A stretch of DNA of 64,000 bases. Origin: an uncultured Sphingomonadaceae bacterium (GTDB lineage Bacteria > Pseudomonadota > Alphaproteobacteria > Sphingomonadales > Sphingomonadaceae). The notes under the pieces were generated by a model. It was not told the origin of the DNA, did not search any database, and was given only the letters and a program-made list of their open reading frames with translations. Where the stretch lies: positions 1,364,001 to 1,428,000 of the forward strand of contig CANMWO010000001.1 in NCBI GenBank assembly GCA_947501695.1. Direction: 5' to 3'. The stretch's first letter is position 1; each line of letters starts with the position of its first letter. A program made the position numbers and the translations under genes. This document shows positions 9,807-21,120 of the stretch, piece after piece.

Positions 9807-10277
9807 ATGAGCAAACTGACGCATATTGATGGCGATGGTGCGGCCCATATGGTCGACGTATCTGCCAAGAATGACACGATCCGCGAAGCCCATGCCGAAG
9901 GCGTCATCCGAATGAATGCCGAAGTGCTGGAGGCCATCAAGGCCAATGCGATGAAAAAGGGAGATGTGCTGGCTACCGCGCGGATTGCCGGGATTATGGC
10001 GGCGAAGAAAACGAGTGACCTCATACCGCTTTGTCATCCTCTGGCGCTTAGCAAGGTTGCCGTTGATTTTGAATTTCTCGATGACGGAATCAGAGCCAAA
10101 GCCATGGCTCGATTAACAGGCAAAACCGGTGTCGAAATGGAGGCACTGACCGCAGTATCGACCGCACTTTTGACCGTTTATGATATGTCCAAAGCCATGC
10201 AAAAGGACATGATCATCAGTGATATCCGCCTTTTGTCCAAATCTGGCGGCAAATCAGGAGACTGGACCGCCGAATGA
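9807..10277 (+). CDS. moaC: Cyclic pyranopterin monophosphate synthase
   Basis: The protein is 156 residues. It acts after MoaA in molybdenum cofactor synthesis and forms the pyranopterin ring. Conserved segments include [30 protein letters not shown], and [17 protein letters not shown], which carries the catalytic Asp and Lys. It begins directly after the trpC stop codon and overlaps moeA by four bases, so molybdopterin and tryptophan genes appear to share a transcript. Confidence 0.96.
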   Translation: MSKLTHIDGDGAAHMVDVSAKNDTIREAHAEGVIRMNAEVLEAIKANAMKKGDVLATARIAGIMAAKKTSDLIPLCHPLALSKVAVDFEFLDDGIRAKAMARLTGKTGVEMEALTAVSTALLTVYDMSKAMQKDMIISDIRLLSKSGGKSGDWTAE

Positions 10278-11458
10278 AATCCTTGCTGCCCTTGGAAGAA
10301 GCGCAACAGCGCCTGATTGGCATGGCACAGCGATTGCCATCAGAAACGGTTCCAGTGGGAGAAGCGCTCGGCCGCTATCTTGCCGAAGATCTCATCGCAA
10401 AACGTAGGCAGCCTGCAGCTGATATGTCGGCAATGGATGGCTATGCCATTTCATTTGAAGATCGGAATGGTCCTTGGGAACTAGTGGGAGAATGCAAGGC
10501 TGGAAGCCCCCCTTGCTCGGCAATTCAACCAGGTCAGACAGCGCGTATTTTTACCGGAGCCTTGCTGCCAGAAGACGCCGATACCGTTGTAATGCAGGAA
10601 AATGTCAAAGCAGACGACAGGATGATCCACCTGATCGAAGACCCGTCTCCGATCAAAGGCCGTCATGTGCGGCATGCTGGCGGAGACTTTAAGATCGGCG
10701 ACATCGCATTGAAAGCTGGCACGCAACTTAACGCTGCTGCCTTGGGCCATGCAGTCATCGCTGGCGCTGGTATGCTGGCCGTTGGCCGACGCCCCAGAAT
10801 AGCGATCCTTTCCACAGGTGATGAACTGGTAGCACCGGGCGCTGACACACTGCCGCATCAGATACCCGCTAGTAATGATGTCATGATAACCGCCATGTTG
10901 GATCAGCTACCTGCCCAATCCCGTTCGATCAGCCGCATAAAAGATGATATGGAAAGCCTATGTGCTGCGCTGGAAAACGCGCAGAATTGCGATATCATTG
11001 TCACCATTGGTGGTGCTTCCGTGGGTGATCATGATCTGGTCGCACCTGCATTCAAACGGCTGGGCGGCGAGACCGATTTCTGGAAGATAGCTATGAAGCC
11101 TGGCAAACCGCTCATGGCCGGAAAGCTTGGTAACAGTCTTGTCGTTGCCCTGCCCGGCAATCCCGGCTCCGCCTTTGTAACTGCGACCCTTTTCCTGATA
11201 CCTCTCATCCGCTATCTAGCCGGTGCGGCGAATTACATGCCAGTGATGCAAAGCGCGATCACGAATAACCCATTGCCCGCGACGCACCAACGAGCAGAAT
11301 TCCTGAGAGCAAAAGTAGATAGTTCGGGCATTACCGCCTTTGATAGTCAGGATAGTGCCAAGCTTTCAATACTAGCGGCAGCCAATGCTCTTCTCTATCG
11401 CCCGGCCCAAAGCCCCGAGCAGCAGAAAGGCGCGAAAGTTTCTTATATCGAAATTTGA
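10274..11458 (+). CDS. moeA: Molybdopterin molybdenumtransferase
   Basis: This 394-residue enzyme inserts molybdate into adenylated molybdopterin. Recognisable motifs in order are [58 protein letters not shown] and [10 protein letters not shown]. The start overlaps moaC (ATGA). It is the last gene before the 68-base lexA promoter region. Confidence 0.96.
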   Translation: MKSLLPLEEAQQRLIGMAQRLPSETVPVGEALGRYLAEDLIAKRRQPAADMSAMDGYAISFEDRNGPWELVGECKAGSPPCSAIQPGQTARIFTGALLPEDADTVVMQENVKADDRMIHLIEDPSPIKGRHVRHAGGDFKIGDIALKAGTQLNAAALGHAVIAGAGMLAVGRRPRIAILSTGDELVAPGADTLPHQIPASNDVMITAMLDQLPAQSRSISRIKDDMESLCAALENAQNCDIIVTIGGASVGDHDLVAPAFKRLGGETDFWKIAMKPGKPLMAGKLGNSLVVALPGNPGSAFVTATLFLIPLIRYLAGAANYMPVMQSAITNNPLPATHQRAEFLRAKVDSSGITAFDSQDSAKLSILAAANALLYRPAQSPEQQKGAKVSYIEI

Positions 11459-11493
11459 ATTATGCTTGACTTGGCACCATTTGTTTCATAATT

Positions 11494-11508
11494 GTTCTTT
11501 ATTCGTTC
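11494..11508 (+). promoter_or_regulatory. LexA (SOS) operator upstream of lexA
   Basis: The sequence GTTCTTTATTCGTTC is an exact GTTC-N7-GTTC match, the LexA operator form known from alphaproteobacteria. It ends 18 bases before the lexA start codon and so fits autorepression. Confidence 0.85.
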
Positions 11509-11526
11509 CCGATAAGGACATGAAAT

Positions 11527-12219
11527 ATGCTCACACCGAAACAACATGAACTGCTGTGTTTCATCCACAATAGCTTGGAAGAATCTGGCGTATCTCCGTC
11601 TTTTGAAGAAATGAAGGACGCGTTGGGATTGAAATCCAAATCCGGTGTCCATCGGTTGATCAGCGCTTTGGAAGAACGTGGATTTTTGCGGCGACTTCCC
11701 AATCGTGCTCGGGCTTTGGAAGTTACGAAGCTTCCGGAAGGCGGCAATTTGAAACCGGCTCCATCCAATGTCGTAAATATCATGCCCGACACAGTTCGCT
11801 CTGCTCCGTTGAAAGAGATTCCGGTTGCTTCCAATGATGTTATCGAAATCCCGCTTCACGGCAAGATTGCAGCGGGCGTTCCGATTGAGGCGCTTGAGGG
11901 CCAATCTGCCCTCAGTGTTCCGGCGGCCCTGCTAGGTTCTGGGGAACATTACGCGCTGGAAGTATCCGGCGATTCAATGATCGAAGCCGGTATATTGGAC
12001 GGCGACTATGCGTTGATCCAGCGCACAGAAACTGCGCGTAATGGTGAAATTGTTGTGGCACTGGTCCATGATGAAGAAGCCACGCTCAAATATCTGTTTA
12101 AAGATAATGGGCAGGTTCGTCTTGACCCGGCGAACCCTGATTATGAACCGCAGGTATTTGGTGCGGGGGAAGTCCGGATACAAGGTAAAATGGCTGGTTT
12201 ATTGCGGCGCTATAACTAG
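11527..12219 (+). CDS. lexA: LexA repressor / self-cleaving protease
   Basis: The protein is 230 residues and represses the DNA-damage response. An N-terminal winged helix ([14 protein letters not shown], then [17 protein letters not shown]) is followed by a linker and an S24 peptidase domain. The autocleavage pair is Ala116-Gly117 in KIAAGVP. The catalytic dyad is Ser150 in VSGDSM and Lys188 in ATLKYL. Its own operator lies at 11494-11508. The last 21 bases overlap the end of the convergent comEC gene. Confidence 0.97.
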   Translation: MLTPKQHELLCFIHNSLEESGVSPSFEEMKDALGLKSKSGVHRLISALEERGFLRRLPNRARALEVTKLPEGGNLKPAPSNVVNIMPDTVRSAPLKEIPVASNDVIEIPLHGKIAAGVPIEALEGQSALSVPAALLGSGEHYALEVSGDSMIEAGILDGDYALIQRTETARNGEIVVALVHDEEATLKYLFKDNGQVRLDPANPDYEPQVFGAGEVRIQGKMAGLLRRYN

Positions 12220-14481
12220 GCCCTGACTAGCCCTATTGGGCATCGGCTTTTTTCGAACCGGTTTGTCTGGATCCTTAAAACGAGTCCATGAATGACGCCC
12301 TGTATGTTTTTCTGTGGTCGTGACTTGTTGGCTTTCAAGATCAATCGTCATGCCGCCAACCTGCTGTAAAAACGTGCGATCTGCTCTTATCCAGCGCGGC
12401 TGGCAGCTTGCCGGAAGCCGGCGTTCACTGATAACAATATCTGCCCGTCGACAGGCAGCGGACAACGCCAAGGCCGGAATATAGTGAGTACTGCGTGTCG
12501 CCAAAATGTGCCAATGTCTATCCGAAGCCTCTATTGTTATAGAGCAGCTATCTGCATTACACTGGGCATTGGGCCAATCATCCAATGCCCGAGCCTCACC
12601 ATCCACACCGGCATTTTCCAACAATATATCACGCACGAAACCGCTTTTGCTGGTCCGCAACATTGCAAGTTCTCCCGCCTGATTGCGAATACCGACATGC
12701 CGTCCATCACTTGCAATATAGATATCCGGCGGACGGTTCGTAGCGACAATCAGCGCCCCACAACATATCGGTACCAGTCCCCAAATCCGCCAACGCTGGG
12801 TCCACAGCGCCAACCACAATCCGCCTGAAATCAACAGACCAAAAGCGATCAATGGCATTGTTGGCAGCATCGTGACTGATCCTGGGCTGCTGGATACATA
12901 ATGGGCTAGGATCAAAAGGCTGTTGAGCGCCTTTTCACAAATCCACCAGATGGGAGCGCCCAATCCGACCGTATCGAGCAGCAAAGCCACGGCTTCGAGC
13001 GGCATAATGACGAATGTCGTGAGCGGAATTGCTACAATATTAGCCAATGCACCGTAAATTCCTGCTTTATGAAAATGAAACAGCGCGATCGGCATTAATG
13101 CCAATTCCACGACAAGTCCCGTAAGAAAAAGAGCCAGTATCCCGCGACCAAAACGCTTCCAGATGCCTTCATCCCTTCTTGCAAAAAGAGACTGGACCTT
13201 GGGATGTGTATGGAGTGCAATAATCGCTGTCACAGCCGCAAAACTCAATTGAAAACTCGGGCCAACCAACGACTCCGGCCAAAAAACAAGCACCAACAAA
13301 GCGCCTGCAGCCACCATCCGAAGGGTAATAGCACTACGCCCAATGATGAGGGCTGTTAGCACAAGTAGAGCCGCAATACAGGCGCGGATTGTTGGCACCT
13401 GCGCACCGGTTAGTAATGTGTAGCTGAGTGCAGCCACCGCCGCACAACTCGCGGCGACCAGCGGTAATCGTAGGCGCAAAGCCAAGGGTGGAAACAATGC
13501 TAATATCCGTATCACCAGTAAATAAACCGCACCAACAACCGCCGTCACATGCAATCCGCTGATCGACAAAAGATGGGCAAGCCCGCTACGGCGCATCGCC
13601 TCTGCATCTTCATCCTTAATCGCTCCACGATCGCCAGTTGCAAGCGTCGCACCAATGGCTCCTGCTCCACCTTTCATCTGCAACTGAACATGGTTCGAGA
13701 GCCGTTGGCGATATTCGGGCATTGCAGAATATGGCCCCCATAGCGGTTCTGCCGCCTCGACGACCTTTATATCACCCAATATTTGCCCAGTCGCGCCCAG
13801 TCCCATGAACCAGGCCCGACGGGAAAAATCATAGGCACCCGGCAGGGACGCCATAGCTGGGGGCATCAACCTGGCCCGCAACTGAATGACAGCGCCGGCC
13901 TGCAAATCCATGGCCGCTTTGTCGATTGGCACATTCACCCGCACACGGGGCGGCAAATCCTGTTTTTCATGGGTATCAAGAGTGAGGCGAACCATGTCAC
14001 GCGCGCTCACCACTTCTATCTTTTCTATCTCTGCATAGAAGGACGCAACGGTAGGACGTTCCAATACCGGCGTGGCCACAGACCAAGATCGTAGCCATAT
14101 TATTGCACAGCCTACGCCAAGTAATAGAAGGAACCAGAAGACTGCCGAACCAAGCCGTGTCCCCTGTCCTATCAATTTGACAAAAACAGCCAAACCAGCA
14201 CAGAGCGCAATAAATGCGGTCCAAAAGTGAGAATCAGCTAATAAAAACCAGCTCGCGATTCCTGCTCCGATACCGACGGGGACCCAAAGCGGTAGCTGGT
14301 CACGCTCTTTTTCCAGTTGGAATTCGAACTGTATGAAAATTTGCGAATTTCTAACATATTCAGGCAATTGTCGTGCGCGAAACAGCATGCTAAGGGCCTT
14401 GCCAACTGCATCAGCAATGGTGACCTTTTTAAAATTTTCATGCGCCACGTCAGAGCTATTTGGATCAAAGCTACTCGGCAT
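12199..14481 (-). CDS. comEC: ComEC/Rec2-family DNA uptake channel protein
   Basis: This 760-residue inner-membrane protein would form the channel that moves single-stranded DNA into the cytoplasm. After a cytoplasmic lead and a pair of membrane segments comes the soluble N-terminal domain (about residues 140-240). The competence domain follows, with [17 protein letters not shown] and many membrane helices. The C-terminal soluble region (about 570-740) corresponds to the metallo-beta-lactamase-like part of longer ComEC proteins, but no HxHxDH metal motif is visible. No other competence gene is nearby. It starts 19 bases from the divergent gltX. Confidence 0.9.
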   Translation of the reverse strand: MPSSFDPNSSDVAHENFKKVTIADAVGKALSMLFRARQLPEYVRNSQIFIQFEFQLEKERDQLPLWVPVGIGAGIASWFLLADSHFWTAFIALCAGLAVFVKLIGQGTRLGSAVFWFLLLLGVGCAIIWLRSWSVATPVLERPTVASFYAEIEKIEVVSARDMVRLTLDTHEKQDLPPRVRVNVPIDKAAMDLQAGAVIQLRARLMPPAMASLPGAYDFSRRAWFMGLGATGQILGDIKVVEAAEPLWGPYSAMPEYRQRLSNHVQLQMKGGAGAIGATLATGDRGAIKDEDAEAMRRSGLAHLLSISGLHVTAVVGAVYLLVIRILALFPPLALRLRLPLVAASCAAVAALSYTLLTGAQVPTIRACIAALLVLTALIIGRSAITLRMVAAGALLVLVFWPESLVGPSFQLSFAAVTAIIALHTHPKVQSLFARRDEGIWKRFGRGILALFLTGLVVELALMPIALFHFHKAGIYGALANIVAIPLTTFVIMPLEAVALLLDTVGLGAPIWWICEKALNSLLILAHYVSSSPGSVTMLPTMPLIAFGLLISGGLWLALWTQRWRIWGLVPICCGALIVATNRPPDIYIASDGRHVGIRNQAGELAMLRTSKSGFVRDILLENAGVDGEARALDDWPNAQCNADSCSITIEASDRHWHILATRSTHYIPALALSAACRRADIVISERRLPASCQPRWIRADRTFLQQVGGMTIDLESQQVTTTEKHTGRHSWTRFKDPDKPVRKKPMPNRASQGLVIAPQ

Positions 14482-14500
14482 CGCATCGGCCTAACACAGG

Positions 14501-15931
14501 ATGAAATCAAGCGTGACTCTTAAAGAAACCGACCCCGTCGTCACACGTTTTGCCCCCTCACCCACAGGTTTTTTGCATATCGGTGGGGCACGCACAGCGA
14601 TGTTCAATTGGCTGTTTGCGAGGCATCATGGCGGCAAAGCGCTGCTGCGGATCGAAGATACCGACAAAGCGCGTTCGACCCAAGAAGCGATTGATGCCAT
14701 TTCGGAAGGGCTTGAATGGCTCGGGCTGGATTGGGATGACGAACCTGTTTTCCAATCCGAACGTGCCGCGCGTCATGCGGAAGTGGCACATGAGCTGCTC
14801 GCCGCTGGAAATGCCTATAAGTGCTTTGCCACGCCTGAAGAATTGACGGCCATGCGCGAACAACAAAAGGCTGAGAAAAAGCCAATGCGCTATGACGGGC
14901 GCTGGCGCGATCGCGATCCGTCCGAAGCATCCGAAGGTGCCCCCTATGTGATCCGGCTAAAAACCGAAACCGACGGCAAAATGACAATATCCGATGCAGT
15001 TCAAGGCGACGTGTCTGTTCAAAATAGCGAAATTGATGATTTCATCCTGCTGCGCTCCGACGGCTCGCCTACTTATATGCTAGCGGTTGTGGTCGATGAT
15101 CACGACATGGGCGTCACCCATTTAATCCGCGGCGATGACCATCTCAACAATGCGTTCCGGCAACTCGCCATGATCCGCGCCATGGGATGGAAAGAGCCTG
15201 TTTATGCGCATATTCCCCTGATCCACGGCAATGACGGCGCGAAGCTTTCCAAGCGCCATGGTGCACTGGGTGTCGAGGCCTATCGCGATATGGGTATCAT
15301 GTCGGACGCTATGTTTAACTACCTGCTCCGTTTGGGCTGGGGCCATGGGGATGACGAGATTATTTCGCGCGAACAGGCAATTGAATGGTTCGGACTATCC
15401 GGCGTTGGCAAATCACCATCGCGCTTTGATGCTAGGAAGCTTCAAAACCTGAATGGCCAATATATTCGCGAGGCCGATGACAGCGTACTTGAGACGCTGA
15501 CTGTACCTTGGATTGAAGAAGAACTAGGAACGAAACTGGCTCCCACGGACAGCGATTTACTCGTCCAAGCGATGCCAGTTTTGAAAAGCCGGGCAAAAAA
15601 CCTTATCGAATTGGCTAATAATAGCCTTTTTCTCTATAAAAAACGACCACTTGACCTCGACGAGAAGGCACAATCTCTGCTAGATGCTGACGCACGGCAA
15701 CTGCTTGAATCGATTCATTCTACCTTGACTGACCTTGACGATTGGACGCTTGAGGCAACAGAGGACAGAGTGAAGGCTATAGCAGAAGCCGCCGAATTGG
15801 GGTTAGGAAAGCTTGCACAACCTATGCGAGCTGCCTTAACCGGCAGTACCAGTTCACCCGGAATTTTTGACGTGCTGATACTCTTAGGCAAGAAAGAGTC
15901 ATTGGATCGTCTTGCAGATCAAATAAAATAA
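14501..15931 (+). CDS. gltX: Glutamyl-tRNA synthetase
   Basis: This 476-residue class I aminoacyl-tRNA synthetase charges glutamate. The HIGH-type motif is FLHIGGART and the KMSKS-type motif is AKLSKR (about 247-252). The C-terminal half is the helical anticodon-binding domain. Starts are possible at ATG 14501 or GTG 14513; the latter has AGGA about 11 bases upstream. Alphaproteobacteria often carry two GltX paralogues, and whether this is the discriminating one cannot be told here. gltA follows 33 bases later. Confidence 0.95.
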   Translation: MKSSVTLKETDPVVTRFAPSPTGFLHIGGARTAMFNWLFARHHGGKALLRIEDTDKARSTQEAIDAISEGLEWLGLDWDDEPVFQSERAARHAEVAHELLAAGNAYKCFATPEELTAMREQQKAEKKPMRYDGRWRDRDPSEASEGAPYVIRLKTETDGKMTISDAVQGDVSVQNSEIDDFILLRSDGSPTYMLAVVVDDHDMGVTHLIRGDDHLNNAFRQLAMIRAMGWKEPVYAHIPLIHGNDGAKLSKRHGALGVEAYRDMGIMSDAMFNYLLRLGWGHGDDEIISREQAIEWFGLSGVGKSPSRFDARKLQNLNGQYIREADDSVLETLTVPWIEEELGTKLAPTDSDLLVQAMPVLKSRAKNLIELANNSLFLYKKRPLDLDEKAQSLLDADARQLLESIHSTLTDLDDWTLEATEDRVKAIAEAAELGLGKLAQPMRAALTGSTSSPGIFDVLILLGKKESLDRLADQIK

Positions 15932-15964
15932 CCTGAGTTTTTCAGGAGCAGAAAGGACAATATT

Positions 15965-17251
15965 GTGGGCAACAATAGCGCATCATTCGGCCTCGGCGGC
16001 GAAAATTACGAATTCCCCGTCATGCAGGGTACCGAAGGACCGGACGTCATCGATATTCGGAAATTATACGGGCAAACTGGTGCGTTCACCTATGATCCCG
16101 GCTTTAAATCAACAGCCAGCTGCGAGTCAGAATTAACCTTCATCGATGGCGGCGAAGGCGTATTGCTGCATCGTGGTTATCCAATTGGTCAACTGGCTGA
16201 AAAAAGCACATTTATGGAAGTATCCCATTTGCTGCTTCGCGGAGAGCTTCCGACAGCCGACGAATATGCCGATTTCACAAATACAATTACCCGTCACACA
16301 ATGTTGCACGATCAATTTGCTACCTTTTATAATGGTTTCCGCCGGGACGCGCACCCGATGGCGATCATGTGCGGCGTCGTCGGTGCTCTATCCGCTTTCT
16401 ATCATGATAGCACCGATATCAGCGATCCCGAGCAACGGATGATCGCAAGCCACAGACTGATTGCAAAAATGCCCACCATCGCAGCCATGGCTTATAAATA
16501 TTCTGTCGGCCAACCCTTTATGCATCCAGACAACAGCCTGTCTTATACAGGAAATTTTCTGCGCATGACCTTTGGCGTTCCAGCTGAGCCTTATGAAGTG
16601 AACCCGGTCATAGAACAGGCAATGGACAGAATTTTCATCCTTCATGCCGATCATGAGCAAAATGCTTCGACGTCGACGGTGCGACTTGCTGGTTCTTCCG
16701 GTGCCAATCCTTTCGCTTGCATAGCGGCGGGCATTGCCTGCTTGTGGGGTCCAGCGCATGGCGGAGCCAATGAGGCGGCGCTCAACATGCTCCACGAAAT
16801 CGGGCACCCTGATCGCATCCCTGAATATATTGCACGCGCAAAAGACAAAAATGACCCGTTCCGTCTCATGGGCTTTGGTCATCGCGTCTATAAAAATCAC
16901 GACCCTCGCGCGACAGTCATGCAGAAAACAGTTCGCGAAGTATTTGATGCATTAAAAGTTTCGGATCCGGTTTTCGAGGTTGCTTTGCAACTGGAAGAAA
17001 TGGCGCTCAACGATCCTTATTTCATTGAGAAGAAACTGTTCCCGAATGTGGATTTCTATTCCGGCATCATTCTTTCAGCCATCGGATTCCCCACTTCTAT
17101 GTTTACCGCACTCTTCGCACTCGCTCGGACAGTTGGCTGGGTGGCTCAGTGGAACGAAATGATCTCTGATCCTGGTCAGGTTATCGGGCGTCCGCGTCAG
17201 CTTTACACTGGCCCGACTCATCGTGATTATGTGGAAATCGGCGACCGTTAA
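15965..17251 (+). CDS. gltA: Citrate synthase
   Basis: This 428-residue, type II (hexameric, Gram-negative style) citrate synthase condenses acetyl-CoA with oxaloacetate at the entry of the TCA cycle. The family motifs [25 protein letters not shown] and NVDFYSG supply the catalytic His, His and Asp. It uses a GTG start, with CAGGAG and AAGGA stretches upstream. A terminator-like hairpin follows the stop codon. Confidence 0.97.
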   Translation: MGNNSASFGLGGENYEFPVMQGTEGPDVIDIRKLYGQTGAFTYDPGFKSTASCESELTFIDGGEGVLLHRGYPIGQLAEKSTFMEVSHLLLRGELPTADEYADFTNTITRHTMLHDQFATFYNGFRRDAHPMAIMCGVVGALSAFYHDSTDISDPEQRMIASHRLIAKMPTIAAMAYKYSVGQPFMHPDNSLSYTGNFLRMTFGVPAEPYEVNPVIEQAMDRIFILHADHEQNASTSTVRLAGSSGANPFACIAAGIACLWGPAHGGANEAALNMLHEIGHPDRIPEYIARAKDKNDPFRLMGFGHRVYKNHDPRATVMQKTVREVFDALKVSDPVFEVALQLEEMALNDPYFIEKKLFPNVDFYSGIILSAIGFPTSMFTALFALARTVGWVAQWNEMISDPGQVIGRPRQLYTGPTHRDYVEIGDR

Positions 17252-17267
17252 CTCGGAAAATAGTGAT

Positions 17268-17300
17268 ATAAAAAAGGGGGCGTTGTTGCTCCCTTTTTTG
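17268..17300. terminator. Bidirectional terminator between gltA and the kinase-like gene
   Basis: The stem AAAAAAGGG / CCCTTTTTT, with a loop of about 12 bases, carries a T run on the plus strand and, read the other way, on the minus strand. It lies between two convergent genes and can serve both. Confidence 0.75.
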
Positions 17301-17303
17301 TGC

Positions 17304-18704
17304 CTAAATGAGGCGAGTTGGTAGACTCAATTTAAACGTAGAGCCTTTGCGAAGAACGCTATCCACCGTCAGGCTACCGTCCATTGCATTCGCCAGACGA
17401 CGGGAAATAAACAACCCCAAGCCGCTACCACCATCGCCCGAGCGGCCCAATCTTTCAAACTTTTCAAAGATACGCTGATGATCTTCTTCGGCAATACCGT
17501 CCCCTTGATCGCGAACAGTTACCGATGAAGTTTCTCCATCATTTATCACCTGCAATTTTATCACCGAACCATCGGGTGAATAGCGGATCGCATTGCCGAT
17601 AAGGTTGACCAATATCTGCAAAACTCTGCGAAACTCGCCTTTTACCGGCATTTCTAAATCTTTGTCGGGAAGGTCAATTCGAATTTGGTGATCCGCTGCT
17701 TTGACCGCAAGCAATCCTGCAGCACGATGCGCGAGATCAACCAGATCAATATCATCAACGGCAACTGAAAAACTCGTCCGCTGGATCGCTTCCAGATCAG
17801 ATAGGTCGTTGACTAGATCCATCAAATGGCGGCCAGCAGAGGCGATGTCTTTTGCATAGTCGGAATAATCACCGCGCAGCGGTCCTTCCAAACGGCTGCC
17901 GATTGTTTCAGCGTTAGCAATGATCTTGCCCAAAGGCTGACGCAAGGCCGGCCCCAGTTGTGAACCAAACAAGGAATCGCTAATGAGATCGCCCTGACCA
18001 AAGCCCATTCCGGCATCATCGCGACTTTCATCAGCGACCTGTGTGTCGTCTAGTTCAAGCGAGAAACGATAGCCCGAGAAAAGCCCTTCGTTATCTATCA
18101 GGGGTTGCCCCGAAAGAGTGTAGAACGATTTCTTTCCATGCCGCTGACGTACATGTTGGCCACGCACTGGTTGACGCTCTGAAATGGATTCGACCAATAC
18201 ACTTTGTTTTGATGGCTCGACAAAGTCGAGGACATCCAAAAGGGAATGACCAATGTAATTTTCGACAGCGTCGAGATCACCGGGTAACGATAAAGCCATG
18301 ATCCGCAAGGAAGCATCAGTACGGATAGCACCTCGCCCGTTCAATCGGTCAAAATCACGGCGTCGCCCTGGCTCTTCGCGGTTCGTAGAAGGCGCTGGTG
18401 ACTCCTTCCAGTCAATGATGTTGATTGTAATAGCTCCGTCCTGCGATCCACGGTGAAGTCGGATTTCGACCCACATATTGATTAAATTATCTTCATCAGC
18501 AGCCTGGACCGACCGCGACAAGTTCATGTCCAACTGACGGCTCAATCTGCAAAGACTCAAAAGTTGGGGAACGGCAAGCGGACCGCCTTCATATCCACCG
18601 CAATGCAAATGCAAACGAAGCAAAGGTGGATCGGCCGAAACCAAACGGCCATCGGCATCCAATTGCCCGCGCACGGGTTCAGCCAGATTGCCAGAGGCTG
18701 TCAT
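17304..18704 (-). CDS. Histidine kinase-like protein lacking the phospho-acceptor His
   Basis: The protein is 466 residues from the ATG at 18704, whose A is the last base of the preceding TAA stop. The N-terminal half is a PAS-like sensory region without membrane segments. A HisKA-like helix reads LGPALRQPLGKI, where the usual form is xSHELRTPLxxI, so Pro252 replaces the phosphorylated His. The ATPase domain looks complete: N box NLIGNAIRYSP, G1 DQGDGI, F box FEKFERLG and G2 GGSGLGLFIS. It may bind ATP and act as a pseudokinase or scaffold, or phosphorylate something else; that is inference. It is coupled to the DUF2336 gene. Confidence 0.88.
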   Translation of the reverse strand: MTASGNLAEPVRGQLDADGRLVSADPPLLRLHLHCGGYEGGPLAVPQLLSLCRLSRQLDMNLSRSVQAADEDNLINMWVEIRLHRGSQDGAITINIIDWKESPAPSTNREEPGRRRDFDRLNGRGAIRTDASLRIMALSLPGDLDAVENYIGHSLLDVLDFVEPSKQSVLVESISERQPVRGQHVRQRHGKKSFYTLSGQPLIDNEGLFSGYRFSLELDDTQVADESRDDAGMGFGQGDLISDSLFGSQLGPALRQPLGKIIANAETIGSRLEGPLRGDYSDYAKDIASAGRHLMDLVNDLSDLEAIQRTSFSVAVDDIDLVDLAHRAAGLLAVKAADHQIRIDLPDKDLEMPVKGEFRRVLQILVNLIGNAIRYSPDGSVIKLQVINDGETSSVTVRDQGDGIAEEDHQRIFEKFERLGRSGDGGSGLGLFISRRLANAMDGSLTVDSVLRKGSTFKLSLPTRLI

Positions 18705-19759
18705 TAAGCGGGCATACCCGCAAGATGAGCATTTAATCGAAGTTGCGCATCCTGATAAAGCATATTGGTCGACCAACTGGAAACAAGTTCAAGTGCCTGT
18801 GCTTTGTCTATCTCACCATAGGAAGCGCGCGTTAGCGATTGTCCACCACCGTCAAGTGCACTGAAAATCGACAATGCTTGGTCCTCCGGAATGTCGACGG
18901 CTCGCATAGTCAGAACAAGCCGCACCATATTGGGTTCGGCTGTAAACAGAACGAGCTGATCATCGGATAATCCCGAGCGTCGCGCCAAACGGGACAGAAA
19001 TAAATCGATTCCGTCGTGCATAGGGTGCAAATTCTGTTCGCTGCCAGCGGCTTGATCGATTAGTTGTGCCAGTCTCGCTGATCGATTTTGCGTGCCGACT
19101 CCCTCGTCATGTTCGCCCAGCAGCTTTTCTGCAGCCTTTTTGAGTTCTGGCCCCTCATCGCCCGACAATTTCTGCAAAGCAGCTACGATCGGCCACGTCA
19201 TCGCGAATAATATCTCGGCCGGTAAATTTGTTATATGCGCTTGAAAGGAACCAGGTCCGGCATTGTCGCGACTTTGAGCGACTAGCAATGCCATGGCAGC
19301 ATCGGCAATCGACGCATCTTCATCATCAAGATACCGAGTTAAAACCGATTCAAGATCAGCTTGCGACATTTTCTGCAATAGACGCGAACCCAGTTCAACA
19401 CGCTGAACGGAAGTAAAAACATTATCGAGCAGCGCCTTACCTTCCAACAATCCTGCATTTTGGAGCAATGCATAGCTGTGAACTCTGCCGCTATTTCCAA
19501 TTTCGATAATTGTATCCTGCTGCATACCAAAGTCTTTGGCCGCGATCATGCAAATTTCAGTCTCGATTTCCTGTACAATGGCACGGAGATATTGGCGGCC
19601 ATTAGACAGCATCCGATCGGACAGAATAACCTCAGATTTCGGGAATAAAGCTGACGCGAGATCATAAGATATATACGCGCTGGATGAGCCTATCTCAGCA
19701 GCTTGCTGGACAAGGTCAATACCTGGATTCCGATCCATTGAAAAATCTCGCTTCGCCAT
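18704..19759 (-). CDS. DUF2336 domain-containing protein
   Basis: The protein is 351 residues, soluble and mainly helical. It resembles the alphaproteobacterial DUF2336 family, in which HEAT-like helical repeats are expected. The visible pattern is repeated amphipathic helices rich in Leu and Ala, such as DLESVLTRYLDDEDASIADA and ARRSGLSDDQLVLFTAEP. AGGG lies nine bases before the ATG. It lies upstream of, and is coupled to, the kinase-like gene, so a shared signalling role is plausible. No biochemical function is established. Confidence 0.8.
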   Translation of the reverse strand: MAKRDFSMDRNPGIDLVQQAAEIGSSSAYISYDLASALFPKSEVILSDRMLSNGRQYLRAIVQEIETEICMIAAKDFGMQQDTIIEIGNSGRVHSYALLQNAGLLEGKALLDNVFTSVQRVELGSRLLQKMSQADLESVLTRYLDDEDASIADAAMALLVAQSRDNAGPGSFQAHITNLPAEILFAMTWPIVAALQKLSGDEGPELKKAAEKLLGEHDEGVGTQNRSARLAQLIDQAAGSEQNLHPMHDGIDLFLSRLARRSGLSDDQLVLFTAEPNMVRLVLTMRAVDIPEDQALSIFSALDGGGQSLTRASYGEIDKAQALELVSSWSTNMLYQDAQLRLNAHLAGMPA

Positions 19760-19810
19760 AGAGTTAGCCCTACGCTAATGTGGTTAAAATCTCGCTAAGT
19801 GCAATATCCA

Positions 19811-21013
19811 CTATTTGGCAGGGTCATCCTGTGATTCTTTGGTGCCACGAGCATTCTGCGCAATCATGAGATAAGCCAGGCACATTAGGGCAGAAAGATA
19901 GAGACCAGTCGAAAAAAGACCAAAAGTAGCCGCCGCCGACAACACTAATAAAATCAATGGAGTATCAGGCATGATTCCTCTCAATCTGCTGTTGTCCGAT
20001 AGAGTGTTAGCAAGCCACAAATTACCGACCAGCAAGAGCAATATGGTTATATCTGCTGCCAATGACTCTGGCTTCGCATGATGGACTACCGCAACTGTCA
20101 AGACGGCCGCTGCGAGCAAGCGAAAACACAGATCAACTAAATGAGCTCTTTGGTCTTGTACCGAAAAAATCGAGATTCGTTGGTGAACTACCAGCGTAAC
20201 AGATGCGATGAACAGTAAACTCAGTGATGGAGCTGGCCAGCCCAGTAGCCCCAACACAACAGCAACAGTTGCAGCGGCGAGGCTGGCGAAACCACTATAG
20301 CTTTTTGAGCTAGGAGATTTCCAAAGAAACGGCATCAACTTGCGCATCAGTGGCCAAGTTACGAACTTTTCAAAAAAATTCTGTTTTGGAAAATCAATCT
20401 CGCCGAGTTGCCTCTTGGCAAAAGATTCAGTCTCTTCCAAATTCAGCAATTGCGGCACAGCGTCTGCTTGCATCTCCGGATCAGAAACCAGTTCTCTTTT
20501 ACATTCTGCCTGTACAGCGGTTCGCAGCAATGCCGATCCAATATCCCAGTCATCAGGAATTTCGGCTATTTCTGCAAATCGTTCCGTTTTCAACATGGCG
20601 ATACCGAGCCATCTATGAGTCAGGTCAATACGCTCAAAATTTTCGTAATTGTCGGCGTTGGAGACAACATAAATCAACTCGTCGGATTGTCCGTGTAGCT
20701 TCTGTTCAATCGAATGATTCGGGAAAATGCCCTCGCCAAGGAAGATCAAATCATCGCCTTGCGACATATATTGCTGCAAATCCATGGCCGTTCGGGCAAT
20801 ATCAGCTTGGATATCATGTTTTTTCAGATCGTCGGCATATTGCAATAGTTCACTATGCATCGTTGGGCTCAAGAAAATGATTTTTTCTGCGCCCATCTGC
20901 CTGACTGATTGCACTTGCATTGAAAGGACGTTGCTATCGAAAAGAGGCAATAGGCCCACGGGGACATTTCCCGCAGAATTATCGGCAGATAACGAAATTA
21001 GTGCAAGTCTCAA
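19811..21013 (-). CDS. Degenerate nucleotidyltransferase-like domain fused to a membrane region
   Basis: The protein is 400 residues. Residues 1-150 have the alternating strand-helix layout of sugar-phosphate nucleotidyltransferases (LALISLSADN, PVGLLPLFDSNVLSMQVQSV, then GAEKIIFLSP), but the Gly-rich GxGTR loop and the PKP motif are absent. The C-terminal 170 residues hold about five or six membrane helices in two groups. The layout recalls enzymes that join a cytidylyltransferase to a CDP-alcohol phosphotransferase, but no CDP-alcohol motif is present. It starts with TTG; GGGA lies seven bases upstream. Function unknown. Confidence 0.75.
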   Translation of the reverse strand: MRLALISLSADNSAGNVPVGLLPLFDSNVLSMQVQSVRQMGAEKIIFLSPTMHSELLQYADDLKKHDIQADIARTAMDLQQYMSQGDDLIFLGEGIFPNHSIEQKLHGQSDELIYVVSNADNYENFERIDLTHRWLGIAMLKTERFAEIAEIPDDWDIGSALLRTAVQAECKRELVSDPEMQADAVPQLLNLEETESFAKRQLGEIDFPKQNFFEKFVTWPLMRKLMPFLWKSPSSKSYSGFASLAAATVAVVLGLLGWPAPSLSLLFIASVTLVVHQRISIFSVQDQRAHLVDLCFRLLAAAVLTVAVVHHAKPESLAADITILLLLVGNLWLANTLSDNSRLRGIMPDTPLILLVLSAAATFGLFSTGLYLSALMCLAYLMIAQNARGTKESQDDPAK

Positions 21014-21120
21014 TAAAACATCCCAAATAGCTAGTCGAACGACCTTAGCTTCATATAGGATTTACGGCAGCAGCATCAAAGCGATATCTGCTGACAGTCT
21101 ATCGCTGGCAATTGATCTGC

